This document shows, one piece after another, positions 27,591 through 37,349 of a DNA stretch of 64,000 bases. A program made the translations under genes and the position numbers. The notes below the pieces were generated by a model. The model was not told the DNA's origin, searched no databases, and saw only the letters and a list, made by a program, of their open reading frames with translations. Source of the stretch: Pseudomonas lini (lineage in GTDB: Bacteria; Pseudomonadota; Gammaproteobacteria; Pseudomonadales; Pseudomonadaceae). Position 1 is the first letter of the stretch. Every line of letters begins with the position of its first letter. Location: positions 3,348,001-3,412,000 of the forward strand of contig NZ_OZ061318.1 of assembly GCF_964063345.1 (NCBI RefSeq), given 5' to 3'.

Positions 27591-28520
27591 ATGCTTTCCT
27601 CCCGTAAACCTTTTGCTTCGCTTTCCAAGCGTCACTTGCTGCTGATGGCCGTCGGCTTCAGCACCGTACTGACCGGTTGCGCGACATCGCCGACCTCCAA
27701 GGTCGCCTCGAGCACCAAGGTCGAGTACTACCCCAACTGCTACGAGCCGGTGCAACACCTGCGCGCCACTGATTCGAACATGACCAAGTCGGTCGTCACT
27801 GGCGCGGCCGTCGGCGCTGTCGGCGGTGCACTGCTGGGCGCCCTGACCGACTCCGAGAACCGTGGCCGCAACGCCGCCATCGGTGCAGCGGGTGGTGCCG
27901 TGGCGGGCGGCGCGGCCGGTTACTACACCGAGCGCCAGAAGCAGATCGCCGATGACAACCAGCGCATCGCGTCCTACGCCTCCGACGTCAACAAAAGTGC
28001 CGCCGACATCGACCGCAGCACCGCGTACGCCAAGACTTCGCAGCAGTGCTACCAGAACGCGTTCACCAAACTGGTCGCCGACCGCAAGGCCAAGACCGTC
28101 AACGACACCGAAGGCCGCAAGCGCCTGGCAGAAATCGTCGCTGGCCTCAAAGAGTCCAACGACCTGATCGTCGCGGTTAACGGTAAAGCCAGCGAAGACC
28201 TGAACAACTACACCCAGGCCTATGAAAAAGACCTGCAGCAAGTAGGCGTGCAGCGCACTGACGTAGTCACTGTGGCAACCGCCGATACCACGCCGGTCGT
28301 GGCGCCGACCAAGAGCAAAAAAGCGGTGAAGCCGGCGAAAAAACCGGTGCTGCCAACCGTACCGAAAGAAGCGGTCAGCACCGAGAAAACCCTGCAGACC
28401 GCCAAGGTCAAACAGGATGAAAGCAAGCAGGTCGCCAGCGCCGGCACCACTCAGGTCAACAGCATGTGCAAGAACGCGGACCTGGGCGACTGGGCACCGG
28501 TGCCTTGCCCGAATGCTTGA
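27591..28520 (+). CDS. tagQ: TagQ, outer-membrane lipoprotein of the T6SS signalling module
   Basis: In P. aeruginosa TagQ is the outer-membrane lipoprotein that retains TagR. I start at ATG 27591, giving 309 residues with a lipoprotein signal ending LTGCATS; an upstream in-frame ATG has no Shine-Dalgarno. Residues about 60-105 are glycine-zipper-like (GAAVGAVGGALLGAL, GAAGGAVAGGAAG), then comes a helical region and a lysine-, proline- and alanine-rich tail. It is the last gene of the plus-strand operon and is followed by a strong palindrome. Confidence 0.93.
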   Translation: MLSSRKPFASLSKRHLLLMAVGFSTVLTGCATSPTSKVASSTKVEYYPNCYEPVQHLRATDSNMTKSVVTGAAVGAVGGALLGALTDSENRGRNAAIGAAGGAVAGGAAGYYTERQKQIADDNQRIASYASDVNKSAADIDRSTAYAKTSQQCYQNAFTKLVADRKAKTVNDTEGRKRLAEIVAGLKESNDLIVAVNGKASEDLNNYTQAYEKDLQQVGVQRTDVVTVATADTTPVVAPTKSKKAVKPAKKPVLPTVPKEAVSTEKTLQTAKVKQDESKQVASAGTTQVNSMCKNADLGDWAPVPCPNA

Positions 28521-28539
28521 TTGAGTTTCTGTAGGTCTT

Positions 28540-28570
28540 GATCACTCCCACGCTCTGCGTGGGGGTGATC
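28540..28570. terminator. palindrome downstream of tagQ
   Basis: GATCACTCCCACGC pairs with GCGTGGGGGTGATC across a TCT loop; the 14-bp stem contains a single G-T wobble. It belongs to the same dispersed palindrome family as the tssC-hcp spacer element. It begins 20 bases after the tagQ stop and has no T tract, so it may act as an mRNA 3' end or as a terminator. The rest of 28571-28800 holds nothing I can identify. Confidence 0.6.
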
Positions 28571-28801
28571 TGTACTGGCTACACCTTGGCGCCATGCGCC
28601 GCCCTCTCCTGCGCTTGCAAATGATCAAGCGCTCGCTACACCGGCAACTGCAGGTCATCCGCCATTCTGCTGCACGCTAATGTGCGTGATCTCCCGGGCA
28701 GGTTCGGGAATCTCCTGCTTGTCCAGCCCCGTTGCTTGCGAATAAAGCGAGTCGGTGCCACCGCCGTTCGGCGGGTATCTGACGGTTTTCGTACAAATCC
28801 C

Positions 28802-28828
28802 TAAGATTTCTCCCACTCGTGCCGACAG
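28802..28828 (+). promoter_or_regulatory. candidate FliA (sigma 28) promoter for the chemoreceptor gene
   Basis: TAAG is followed by exactly 15 bases and GCCGACAG, close to the sigma-28 consensus TAAA-N15-GCCGATAA. It lies about 110 bases upstream of the methyl-accepting chemotaxis gene. FliA control is usual for Pseudomonas chemoreceptor genes. Confidence 0.65.
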
Positions 28829-28944
28829 ACTGATGAGACATGCGTGCACCAAAGTAGAGCGGCTCCAGAAGGCCGTCTGCGCTGTTACATGGAATGTTGC
28901 AATCCGGAACGCATCCCCACTTTTTGCATAAGAAGTCCCATGAA

Positions 28945-30825
28945 ATGAATCTCAAGTTCAGCCATAAAATTCTGCTGGCCGCTTCAGGCGTCGTGGTGCT
29001 GGCTTTTGCGTTGTTCACTTTGTACAACGACTATCTGCAGCGAAACACCATTCGGCAAAATATTGAATCTTCCGTTGAGCAAGCGGGCGACCTGACCGCC
29101 AGCAGCGTGCAGAACTGGATGAGTGGCCGCGTGCTGGTCCTGGAAAACCTCGCGCAGAACGTCGCTCATCAAGGCGCCAATGCCGATCTGCCGGGGTTGG
29201 TCGACCAACCTGCCCTCACCTCGAACTTCCAGTTCACCTACGTCGGGCAGGCCAATGGTGTGTTCACCCAGCGCCCTGACGCGAAGATGCCGGACGGCTA
29301 CGATCCGCGTCAGCGCCCTTGGTACAAACAAGCCGTGGTCGCCGACAAGACCATGCTGACCCCGCCTTACATGGCATCGGTCGGCGGGTTGGTGGTGACC
29401 ATCGCCATGCCGGTGAAAAAGAACGGCGAGCTGCTGGGCGTCGTCGGCGGCGACCTGAGTCTGGAAACCCTGGTGAAGATCATCAACTCGGTGGACTTCG
29501 GTGGCATCGGTCATGCGTTCCTCGTCAGCGCCGACGGTCAGGTGATCGTCAGCCCGGACAAGGATCAGGTGATGAAGAACCTGAAAGACATCTACCCGGG
29601 TTCCAGTGTGCGCATCGAGAAAGGCATCCAGGAAGTAGAGCTGAACAAGCAGGACCGCATCCTCTCATTCGCTCCGGTGAGTGGTTTGCCGAATGCCGAG
29701 TGGTATGTCGGTCTGTCGATCGACAAGGCCAAGGCCTACGCACCACTGAGCCAGTTCCGCACCTCGGCGCTGATCGCGATGTTTATTGCCGTGACTGCCA
29801 TCGCGGTGCTGCTTAGCCTGCTGATCAGCGTGCTGATGCGTCCGCTGACCACAATGGGCCGTGCAATGCAGGACATCGCTCAGGGCGAGGGTGACCTGAC
29901 CCGTCGTCTGGTCGTAGAAAGCAAAGACGAGTTCGGCGAATTGGGCGGCTCCTTCAACCAATTCGTGGAGCGGATTCACGCGTCGATTTCCGAAGTGTCC
30001 TCGGCGACCCGTCAGGTTCATGACCTGTCGCAACGGGTAATGGCATCGTCCAACGCCTCGATCCTCGGCTCCGATGAACAAAGCGCCCGCACCAACAGTG
30101 TGGCCGCGGCGATCAACCAATTGGGCGCCGCCACCCAGGAAATCGCCCGCAACGCCGCCGATGCTTCGCAACACGCCAGCGGCGCGAGCGAGCAGGCCGA
30201 TGACGGCCGTCAGGTGGTGGAAAAAACCATCCTGGCCATGACTGAGCTGTCGCAAAAAATCAGCCTGTCCTGCACGCAGATCGAAACCCTGAACGCGAGC
30301 ACCGACAACATTGGCCACATTCTCGATGTGATCAAAGGTATCTCCCAGCAGACCAACTTGCTGGCGCTCAACGCGGCCATCGAAGCGGCACGTGCCGGTG
30401 AGGCCGGTCGTGGTTTTGCGGTGGTGGCGGACGAGGTGCGCAACCTGGCTCATCGCACCCAGGAATCGGCGGAAGAGATTCACAAGATGATCAGCTCGCT
30501 GCAGATCGGTTCTCGCGAAGCGGTAACCACCATGAACGCCAGTCAGGTTTCCAGCGAACAGAGCGTCGAAGTGGCGAACCAGGCCGGCCTGCGACTGGTC
30601 AGCGTGACCCAGCGCATCGGCGAAATCGACGGCATGAACCAGTCGGTGGCCGCAGCGACCGAAGAGCAGACTGCAGTGGTGGAAACCCTCAACGTCGACG
30701 TCAACCAGATCAACCTGCTGAACCAGCAGAGCGTGGCCAACCTCAATGAAACATTGAAGGATTGCGATGCACTGTCCCAGCAGGCCAATCGGTTGAAGCA
30801 GTTGGTTGATAGTTTCAAGATCTGA
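28945..30825 (+). CDS. methyl-accepting chemotaxis protein, dCACHE sensor
   Basis: This is an inner-membrane chemoreceptor. The start is ATG 28945 ([19 protein letters not shown]). The 626 residues have a first helix (about 8-28), a periplasmic dCACHE domain (about 30-275), a second helix (about 282-302), HAMP, and a cytoplasmic signalling domain. The signalling domain contains the invariant hairpin [20 protein letters not shown]. The sensor resembles PctA/B/C-type receptors, with YDPRQRPWY followed by PPYMAS and VVGGDLSL. The second half of the amino-acid motif, usually YxD, reads YMA, so a standard amino-acid ligand is uncertain. A FliA-like promoter lies upstream. Confidence 0.95.
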   Translation: MNLKFSHKILLAASGVVVLAFALFTLYNDYLQRNTIRQNIESSVEQAGDLTASSVQNWMSGRVLVLENLAQNVAHQGANADLPGLVDQPALTSNFQFTYVGQANGVFTQRPDAKMPDGYDPRQRPWYKQAVVADKTMLTPPYMASVGGLVVTIAMPVKKNGELLGVVGGDLSLETLVKIINSVDFGGIGHAFLVSADGQVIVSPDKDQVMKNLKDIYPGSSVRIEKGIQEVELNKQDRILSFAPVSGLPNAEWYVGLSIDKAKAYAPLSQFRTSALIAMFIAVTAIAVLLSLLISVLMRPLTTMGRAMQDIAQGEGDLTRRLVVESKDEFGELGGSFNQFVERIHASISEVSSATRQVHDLSQRVMASSNASILGSDEQSARTNSVAAAINQLGAATQEIARNAADASQHASGASEQADDGRQVVEKTILAMTELSQKISLSCTQIETLNASTDNIGHILDVIKGISQQTNLLALNAAIEAARAGEAGRGFAVVADEVRNLAHRTQESAEEIHKMISSLQIGSREAVTTMNASQVSSEQSVEVANQAGLRLVSVTQRIGEIDGMNQSVAAATEEQTAVVETLNVDVNQINLLNQQSVANLNETLKDCDALSQQANRLKQLVDSFKI

Positions 30826-30855
30826 TTGAGGTCAGTTCTACCGCGTTATCGTTCA

Positions 30856-30928
30856 ATCGCGGGCAAGCCCGCTCCCACAGGGGATGTGTGTACGACACAA
30901 ACCATGTGGGAGCGGGCTTGCCCGCGAT
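30856..30928. repeat. paired inverted REP (REPIN-like)
   Basis: ATCGCGGGCAAGCCCGCTCC is followed about 30 bases later by its inverted copy. It sits between the convergent chemoreceptor and mgoD genes, where it could serve as a two-way transcript end. Confidence 0.85.
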
Positions 30929-30960
30929 AGCGGTAGATCAGTCACCGCTGAACCGAAGCC

Positions 30961-31428
30961 TTACACAAACAGCTTCAACACATTCCCCATCGCATCATCG
31001 GCAAACCCCTGAACAAACGCCTTGAACCCCGGCAGTGCCTCGGCACCGCCCTGGGCCGGTTCGGCGATGATGGTCCAAGTCGCCCGCGAATTGCTCGCCC
31101 CCAAGGACTCAACACTCATCGCCGCCCACAAATTGGCCACGCCCAGCGTGTTGTAGATCGTCGTCCAGGTCATGTTCAGCGCCAGGTCATCCCGGGAGTT
31201 GAGTTGCTCGACCACCAGGTTGCCGTCCTTGAAGAATTTCTTGCGCAGCGACGACACGCCTTCGCCCGTCATCTCGATGTGCGACAGCGCCGGAATGAAT
31301 TGGTCGAAGCCGGCAAAATTACCGACCACCGCCCAGACTTGCGTTGCATCGGCCGGTACTTCCACCGAAGAAGTTACGTGGCAGCCGTGAGGGTTTTTGA
31401 TCAGGGTATCGGGTTGCAGAGTCTTCAT
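30961..31428 (-). CDS. mgoD: SRPBCC/polyketide cyclase-like protein MgoD (PvfD)
   Basis: The 155-residue protein is a START/SRPBCC-fold protein (SVEVPADATQVWAVVGNFAGFDQF near the N-terminus, and the C-terminal long helix). It is the fourth gene of the mgoBCAD/pvfABCD operon, 29 bases after mgoA. In Pseudomonas this protein is required for, or improves, signal production, but its exact reaction is not established to my knowledge. It probably binds or matures the small product of MgoA-C. Confidence 0.85.
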   Translation of the reverse strand: MKTLQPDTLIKNPHGCHVTSSVEVPADATQVWAVVGNFAGFDQFIPALSHIEMTGEGVSSLRKKFFKDGNLVVEQLNSRDDLALNMTWTTIYNTLGVANLWAAMSVESLGASNSRATWTIIAEPAQGGAEALPGFKAFVQGFADDAMGNVLKLFV

Positions 31429-31457
31429 GGTTTTGCTCCGTGCAGGGGTAGGGTGAA

Positions 31458-34400
31458 TCAGATGAAATTGATTTCTTTGAGGTAGTCGCAGCCGCGCCGC
31501 AGCAGCGCCGGGGATTTTTCCGGGTAGTGCGCGCCCATCTGCCGGACGCCGGCCTGGGCGTTGTCGTGGCCGATCATCGAGATGTCGCCGATGTCTTCTT
31601 CGAAGCCGTTGAGGTAGAAGCCCAGCACGCCAAACAGTGCGTTATCGCTGTCGACGCGGCCCAGTTGCTGCTGCCAGTCGGCGACGCTGACCATGGCGAA
31701 CTCCCGACCGGCCTCGCGAAATGACGCCACGTAGCAATCCCAGCTCAGCGGCTCGGGGTTGTGCAGGTTGAACACCGCTTTTTCGGCCTGGTAACGGCTG
31801 GCGTGGAAGGCGATGAAACGGGCGAGGAAATCCACCGGCATCAGGTCGAAGTTCAACGCGAATTCCGGCACCTGGCCGAGCTGGATCGACCCCTTGAGCA
31901 TCAGCATCAAGCGATTCTTGTGGGGTTGGCAGACACCGGTGAGGCTGTTGAAACTGATGTTGCCGGGGCGATAAAGATTGACCCGCACCCCACGCTCGCG
32001 AGCCCGTTCGAGGATCCGCTCGCCGACCCATTTCGACAGGTTGTAGCCGTTCTTGATGTAGATCGGCGGTGTCTGCGCGGCGGGCAATTCCAGGACCCGG
32101 CCATCGTCGGAAATCGTGCTGGACGCCGAGAGCGTCGAGACGAAGTTGAAGATCTTCTTGCTGCGCCCTTCACACAAACGCAGGCACTCGAAAATCGGCT
32201 CGACGTTATCCCGCGCCAACGACTCATAATCGAGGACGTGATTGACGTTGGCGGCGTTGTGCACCAATGCGCCGAACTCGCGATCCAGCCGTGCGTAAAC
32301 ATCTTCGCTGAGCCCCAGTTGCGGACGAGTGATGTCCGCCGCGTAAACCCGCACCCGGCTCAAGTCCAGATGCTCCAACCGGTTTTCCCGCAACGCATCA
32401 GCGAAGCGTTGCGCCGCCGATTGCCCGCCGCCATCGCGCACCAGGCACGCTACTTCGCTGGCGCCCCAGGCCAGCAGCGCTTCGACGATATGAACACCGA
32501 CAAAACTGTTGGCGCCGGTGATGATCACCTTGTGTACATCGCCCATTCGGCTGACCGGCAGCGGCTCGATATCCAGTTCACGGAAGGCATCGGCCAGGGC
32601 TTTTTCGCTTAGCACTTCCTCGGTCCCGGAGCCGCGCACCAAGGTCGCCAGCTTCGCAATCGTCGGCAGTTCGATGAAGCGGTTGATCGAGATGCTGCGG
32701 CCGAACTCCTCACGCAAACGCAGCAACATGCGTGACAGCAAGATCGAGTGCCCGCCGAGATTGAAGAAACTTTCGTCGGTGGAAATGTCGCTGGCGGGCA
32801 GCTCCAGCAGCTCGGCCCAGATATTCAGTAGCAGCGCTTCATCGGCGCTGGCAGGCAAACGCCGCTGGTTGTTTTCGGTCACGTTGACGGGCAGTTCCAA
32901 CAGCGCTTTGCGGTCGACCTTGCCGTTGCTGGCGAACGGCATTCTCGCCAGTTCGGTCCATACGGTCGGCTGCATATAGTCCGGCAGAAACTGCATCGCG
33001 TGAGCTTTCAAGGCTTCGCGAGCAGCACCGGGTCGCTCTTCCTGAGGCTGCGCGAGAAAGGCCAGAATCCGTCGATGACGGTCGATGACCACCGCCACCT
33101 GACGGTACAGCTGACTGTCGCGCAGGCAGCGTTCGATCTCTTCCGGCTCGACCCGAAAGCCGCGAATCTTCACCTGATTGTCTCGCCGTCCGCACAGCTC
33201 GATACCGTCACAGGTCCACTTGGCCATGTCGCCGGAGCGGTAGGGGCGCAAGCTCTGGCCGTTTGGCAGGCTCAGGTTCAGATAACGTTCGGCAGTCTGC
33301 TGCGGGTTGTTCAGGTAACCCAGACATACCCCCGGGCCGACGATGTACAACTCACCGACGGTGTGCTCGGCCACCGGTTGAAAGTCCTCATCGAGGATCA
33401 GCACCTGACTGTTGGCAATCGGTGCGCCGAGTGTCCGGTTGTTGTCGCCGGGGCGCAGTTGCCGCGCGGTGATCAGCACCGTGGCTTCGGTCGGGCCGTA
33501 GAGGTTGTAGAGATTGCCTTGGCGGGTCAGTTGCTCGATCACGTAGGGTTCGCAAACATCGCCACCGGTCATCACATGATCGAGGACCTGCAACTGATCC
33601 AGCGGCAGGATGCTCAACAGCGCCGGTGGCAAAAAGGCATGGCTGAGTCGTTGGTGGCGGATCAGCTCGACCAGTTGCAACGGGTCGCGACGTTGATCCT
33701 CGTTGGGCACGATCAGCTCGGCGCCCTGAAGCAGGGTCGGGAAAATATCGATCAGCGATGAGTCGAAACTCAACGATGAAAACTGCAATACCCGGCTCTG
33801 TTCGGTCAGCTGCACGTAGTCGGCGTACCACGCGGTGAAGTGCGCGAGGTTGGCCTGGCTGAGCAACACACCTTTGGGGTGCCCCGTGGTGCCCGAGGTA
33901 TAGAGCGCCATGCACGGCGCGTCGAGATCAGGTCGTTGGCGCATCAAGGGTTGATCGAGATTCACATCGCCGATGTCGATGCCGCTGATGTCCAGCCCCG
34001 GCATCGTCTCGCTGAGCGGATGTTCTCCGTCGTGCAGCAACAACACCGCCCCGGCGTTTTCCAGAATGTATTGCTGACGTTGCAGCGGATGGCTTGGCTC
34101 CAGCGGCAGGTACACCGCGCCGCTGCCCAGGATAGCCAGAATCCCCGCATACAACGCGCTGCATTTTGGCAGACAGATCCCGACCACCAACGGTCCTTGA
34201 TGTTGATCGAGCAACGGCTGCAAACGCTGCTGGATGGCGCGGCTGTGGGCGTGCAATTGCCGATAGCTCAGCGACGTACCGGCGATGTTCAGCGCCGGCC
34301 GCTCGGCAGACTGGATGAGGCGCTGTTCAAGCCGCTCGATCATCGGGATCTGACTCAGTTGAAGCAGCCAGGGTTGCGCCGTGGTGTTGAGCCGATGGAC

Positions 34401-34874
34401 GAAGGCCAGGTGCTCTAAAAACAGCAGGTTTTCCACCTGCTCGAAGTGCGCGGGAGCCATCGGTTCTGCCTGCAGGAAATACTCGGCATCCCGGGAGAAG
34501 CGGCTAACCAGCAGTGCCACGTGATCGACCAGATCGGCCACCGCTCGCAGGCGCAATGCCTGGCCGTTACCGGACAGTTCTTCGGCGACTGGCACGCGAC
34601 TTAACTGCATCGAGTTGTACGTGCACAGCAGGTCCAATGCCGGCAGGCCTGAGGCGCCCGGCACGCCGATACCCAGCTGCAGCGTCAGGCGCGGTGCATC
34701 GCCGAAGTCCTGAAATGGCAGGCTCGCATCGTCAATCAGCAAATCAAACGTGCTTGGCGCCAACTTCTCCAGATTCGCCAGCCGCGCCAGTGAATGACCG
34801 TGTTGTTCGAGTTCCAGCGCCAGGTCGCTCAGGGCCTGGCTTTGCCCTATGAGCAAAATATCGAGACGTCTCAT
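31458..34874 (-). CDS. mgoA: NRPS-like A-T-reductase enzyme MgoA (PvfC)
   Basis: This single-module NRPS activates an amino acid, probably a branched-chain one as in known homologues, and releases it reductively. The 1138 residues show an N-terminal region (1-190) that is not a condensation domain. The adenylation domain has ALYTSGTTGHPKGV near 323, NLYGPTEATV, YRSGDMAKW and GRRDNQVKIRGFRVEPEEIE, and NGKVDRKAL closes it. The carrier domain has LGGHS near 704-708, the serine being the phosphopantetheine site. The C-terminal NAD(P)-dependent reductase has VIITGANSFVG near 781 and YNLSKWVGE near 944. There is a good AGGAGA Shine-Dalgarno, 13 bases after mgoC. Homologues are needed for leudiazen and pyrazine N-oxide signals. 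Confidence 0.93.
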   Translation of the reverse strand: MRRLDILLIGQSQALSDLALELEQHGHSLARLANLEKLAPSTFDLLIDDASLPFQDFGDAPRLTLQLGIGVPGASGLPALDLLCTYNSMQLSRVPVAEELSGNGQALRLRAVADLVDHVALLVSRFSRDAEYFLQAEPMAPAHFEQVENLLFLEHLAFVHRLNTTAQPWLLQLSQIPMIERLEQRLIQSAERPALNIAGTSLSYRQLHAHSRAIQQRLQPLLDQHQGPLVVGICLPKCSALYAGILAILGSGAVYLPLEPSHPLQRQQYILENAGAVLLLHDGEHPLSETMPGLDISGIDIGDVNLDQPLMRQRPDLDAPCMALYTSGTTGHPKGVLLSQANLAHFTAWYADYVQLTEQSRVLQFSSLSFDSSLIDIFPTLLQGAELIVPNEDQRRDPLQLVELIRHQRLSHAFLPPALLSILPLDQLQVLDHVMTGGDVCEPYVIEQLTRQGNLYNLYGPTEATVLITARQLRPGDNNRTLGAPIANSQVLILDEDFQPVAEHTVGELYIVGPGVCLGYLNNPQQTAERYLNLSLPNGQSLRPYRSGDMAKWTCDGIELCGRRDNQVKIRGFRVEPEEIERCLRDSQLYRQVAVVIDRHRRILAFLAQPQEERPGAAREALKAHAMQFLPDYMQPTVWTELARMPFASNGKVDRKALLELPVNVTENNQRRLPASADEALLLNIWAELLELPASDISTDESFFNLGGHSILLSRMLLRLREEFGRSISINRFIELPTIAKLATLVRGSGTEEVLSEKALADAFRELDIEPLPVSRMGDVHKVIITGANSFVGVHIVEALLAWGASEVACLVRDGGGQSAAQRFADALRENRLEHLDLSRVRVYAADITRPQLGLSEDVYARLDREFGALVHNAANVNHVLDYESLARDNVEPIFECLRLCEGRSKKIFNFVSTLSASSTISDDGRVLELPAAQTPPIYIKNGYNLSKWVGERILERARERGVRVNLYRPGNISFNSLTGVCQPHKNRLMLMLKGSIQLGQVPEFALNFDLMPVDFLARFIAFHASRYQAEKAVFNLHNPEPLSWDCYVASFREAGREFAMVSVADWQQQLGRVDSDNALFGVLGFYLNGFEEDIGDISMIGHDNAQAGVRQMGAHYPEKSPALLRRGCDYLKEINFI

Positions 34875-34887
34875 GATGTTCTCCTCG

Positions 34888-35817
34888 TTAAACCAGGTAG
34901 TCGCTCAGGGCGTTTTGCACGCACGGTGAATCGAGCAGCGAACTGCTGCGAAAAAACCGCACGATGTTGGCGACCAGCGGGTGATGGCGATTGATCGGGA
35001 AGGCCAGCCCCGACACTTCGCTCTTGAGTGCCCGACGCGCCACATCGTTGATCTGCAAGGCGTCGATCAGGCGGAAGTCGAAGGACTTCTGGATGTCGTT
35101 GGTCAGGTAATGGCCGATGAACACCGGGAGAATTTGCGCGATGCACTGACGGTCGCCTTCGCTCGCGGTGTGCCAATAGATGCGCACCAACCGCGCCCAG
35201 AACCCGGAGTGACGGCCCTCGTCGAGCAAGTGGTCGGCCATCAGGCCCTTGATCGATTGCTTGACCGTGTCGTCCTTGGCGAACGCCGCGACATCGCCGG
35301 TCACGGTGTTCTCGGCGATGGCCACGCAGATCAGCTCCACGGCGCTGCGCAGGTGTTCCGGTGCGAGGGCCACGGCTGCCGGGATGGCACGGCTCAGTTC
35401 GATTTCATCCGGCAACTCGATCGGCGCGATGCCGGTCATGGCGACGGTTTGCTGCATGAAATCCATGGCCACCAACGCGTGGTAATCCTCGTCCACCACC
35501 ACGGTCATGGCGTCGTAGCGACAGGCGAACGGGAACGCCACGCTGAAGCGGTTTTTGGCGATGCTGCGGGCGGTCTTGTCGACGATCTCGGTTTCGAAAA
35601 TCACCACGTCGTTGATGAATTTGTAGAGTGTTTGCACCAAGGCGAAATCCCGTTGTTCCGGGCATTCGCGCAGGAAGGTTTCACTCAGCACCAACGGCTG
35701 ACGGCTCAACGGATAGATCAGTTTGTCGTCGTTCTCCAGTACGCGCCGGGGGCGGGTGCGAATGGTCGCGCGGCTCTCCCAGGCATCGGCGAAGGATTGG
35801 TAGTCGGCGGCGTTCAT
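34888..35817 (-). CDS. mgoC: AurF-type diiron N-oxygenase MgoC (PvfB)
   Basis: The protein belongs to the AurF family of diiron N-oxygenases. I use ATG 35817 (MNAADYQSF), which overlaps mgoB in an ATGA arrangement, giving 309 residues; the longer frame lacks support. All seven expected metal ligands are present with AurF spacing: E75, E110, H113, E169, H196, E200 and H203 ([16 protein letters not shown]). It therefore probably hydroxylates or further oxidises the nitrogen of the amino-acid-derived substrate, the chemistry that yields N-N or N-oxide signals. Confidence 0.92.
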   Translation of the reverse strand: MNAADYQSFADAWESRATIRTRPRRVLENDDKLIYPLSRQPLVLSETFLRECPEQRDFALVQTLYKFINDVVIFETEIVDKTARSIAKNRFSVAFPFACRYDAMTVVVDEDYHALVAMDFMQQTVAMTGIAPIELPDEIELSRAIPAAVALAPEHLRSAVELICVAIAENTVTGDVAAFAKDDTVKQSIKGLMADHLLDEGRHSGFWARLVRIYWHTASEGDRQCIAQILPVFIGHYLTNDIQKSFDFRLIDALQINDVARRALKSEVSGLAFPINRHHPLVANIVRFFRSSSLLDSPCVQNALSDYLV

Positions 35818-36590
35818 GCGTTCACCTCTGCAACGGGTTCGCTCATGCTCAGGCGCAAACCGTCCCACAGGGCAATTCGGCTTTCCACAGCGGCAATGGC
35901 GCTGGCGTAGACGTCTTCTTCACGCTGCGGATCGCCATCGACCAGGCGGGCGAGGAGTTTTTCTGCCGCCGGGCCGTGGTCTTCTGAGTCGACCTCGATG
36001 TGCCGCTCCAGGTAGTAACGGAAGATCGGCGCCTGTTCGATGCCGATACCCCAATCGTCGAGAATCCGCTGAAACATCTGCGGAATTACACTCTCGCGGC
36101 CATGCAGAAACGCCGCCGCCACACTGTGCCCCGGTGCATGCATCGCGGTGTGCAAGGTGTGGCGCACGAACTGCGCAGCCGCCGGGTCGACGTCCACGCT
36201 TTGCAGTGCCACGTCATAGCTCACGCCTTCTTTTTGCAGCGCCACGAAGCGTTCGACGGCGGCCGTGCTGGCACCGACTTCGCGCATCGCATCCAGGTAC
36301 AACTCGAAATGGCTGTAGTGACCTTGGGCCGGACGATCATCGGACTCTTCACCGAGCACGATCTCGTTGATCAACCGCGCGGCCTGAGGATCTCGCGGGG
36401 GCAGCCAGGGCAGTTGAACGCAGGTCAGTTCCTGTTGCAGGCGCTTGGTCAGCGACATGAAATCCCACACCGCAAACACATGGGTTTCCATAAAGCGTTG
36501 AAGGACCGATAACGAATGTATTTCAGAGAAGATCGGGTGCGCACTAAGTTCTGCTTTCTTCTGGTTAAGACGATCTTTAGTCGGTTTCAT
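35814..36590 (-). CDS. mgoB: haem-oxygenase-like diiron protein MgoB (PvfA), DUF3050
   Basis: The 258-residue protein matches the DUF3050 family, now grouped with haem-oxygenase-like metal oxygenases (HDO). Histidine and acidic residues are suitably placed as metal ligands in helices [12 protein letters not shown] (about 33-44), [13 protein letters not shown] (about 90-102) and [15 protein letters not shown] (about 192-206). The exact reaction in the pathway is not known to me. It is the first gene of the operon, with AGG nine bases before the ATG, and lies downstream of an AT-rich leader. Confidence 0.9.
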   Translation of the reverse strand: MKPTKDRLNQKKAELSAHPIFSEIHSLSVLQRFMETHVFAVWDFMSLTKRLQQELTCVQLPWLPPRDPQAARLINEIVLGEESDDRPAQGHYSHFELYLDAMREVGASTAAVERFVALQKEGVSYDVALQSVDVDPAAAQFVRHTLHTAMHAPGHSVAAAFLHGRESVIPQMFQRILDDWGIGIEQAPIFRYYLERHIEVDSEDHGPAAEKLLARLVDGDPQREEDVYASAIAAVESRIALWDGLRLSMSEPVAEVNA

Positions 36591-36935
36591 GAGCGAGCCT
36601 ATAAGTGATCTGGAATACCGTTGAGGGGGGTGTTGATCAATAAGTGACGGTTGCTTTAAGTTTCTTATTGGCGAACAGGGGCCTCAATTGAATTGATGTT
36701 TTTCAGGTGCGTAATCACTAAGTGGTACGTGGCGCCAAGTGTTCATGGGCAGCGGAGAAAAACTAATACACGAATAAAGTTCCGGGCAAGTTATTTTTTA
36801 ATTAATTTAAAGTTTAACTTTCTCGAGTGCGACAAGTCCCAATAAGACTTTTGTATTAAGTTTTATTTGGGCGTAGTTGCTCCTTTCGACTTATATAGGC
36901 CAAAATTTAAATAAAGAGTGAATGCCTCACTCAAA
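36591..36935 (-). promoter_or_regulatory. AT-rich upstream region of the mgo operon
   Basis: No gene is visible here and AT content is much higher than in surrounding DNA. Inverted repeats include TCAATT-G-AATTGA (36684-36696) and AAAGTT-T-AACTTT (36809-36821). There is also a long imperfect hairpin (36838-36871) in which CCCAATAAGACTT faces AAGTTTTATTTGGG with one wobble and one bulge. A promoter and operator region for mgoB is the natural reading. Bases 36936-37300 hold nothing I can name; small open frames there look non-coding. Confidence 0.5.
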
Positions 36936-37306
36936 GCAACTTTCTACTGGGTTCGTTGATGTGATCTGAGGGGGTGGAAGTTGGCTGGGAGTGACGCCGG
37001 TTCTTCCTTTCCCGTGGCAAGACTCCTTCCGTAGGTTCTTGGTGCGTCGACTGCTTCGCGGGTGCGATGCGTCGTCCGTCATTATTTGTTGGCTGCCCAA
37101 GAGTGAGCGTAATTCACGGCAGTCGCTATCACCCCCTGCATGATCTGATAGGTGCAATTGTCGGGCTTGAAGATGGCGGGGGCTTTGGGGAACAGGCATG
37201 AAGTCGCTGCACACCGGTCTGAGGTGCGAACGAAAGGCGGATTTGTAAGCAGATTTGTTCGTCGAGTAATCCAGGTGCGGATCAGCTCAATGTCGCGACA
37301 AGCGAA

Positions 37307-37330
37307 AGCGAGCCGCTCAATGGGCTCGCT
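37307..37330 (-). terminator. hairpin downstream of the GntR-family gene
   Basis: AGCGAGCC pairs perfectly with GGCTCGCT around an eight-base loop, 20 bases past the gntR-family stop. On the minus strand it is followed by TTCGCTTGTC, a weak T-rich tail. Confidence 0.5.
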
Positions 37331-37349
37331 CGGGGCTGTCGCTGCGGGT

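Noticed and set aside
28571..28900. Short minus-strand frames before the chemoreceptor gene
   Set aside because: They are under 120 codons, lack ribosome sites and cover the probable FliA promoter and leader of the chemoreceptor gene.
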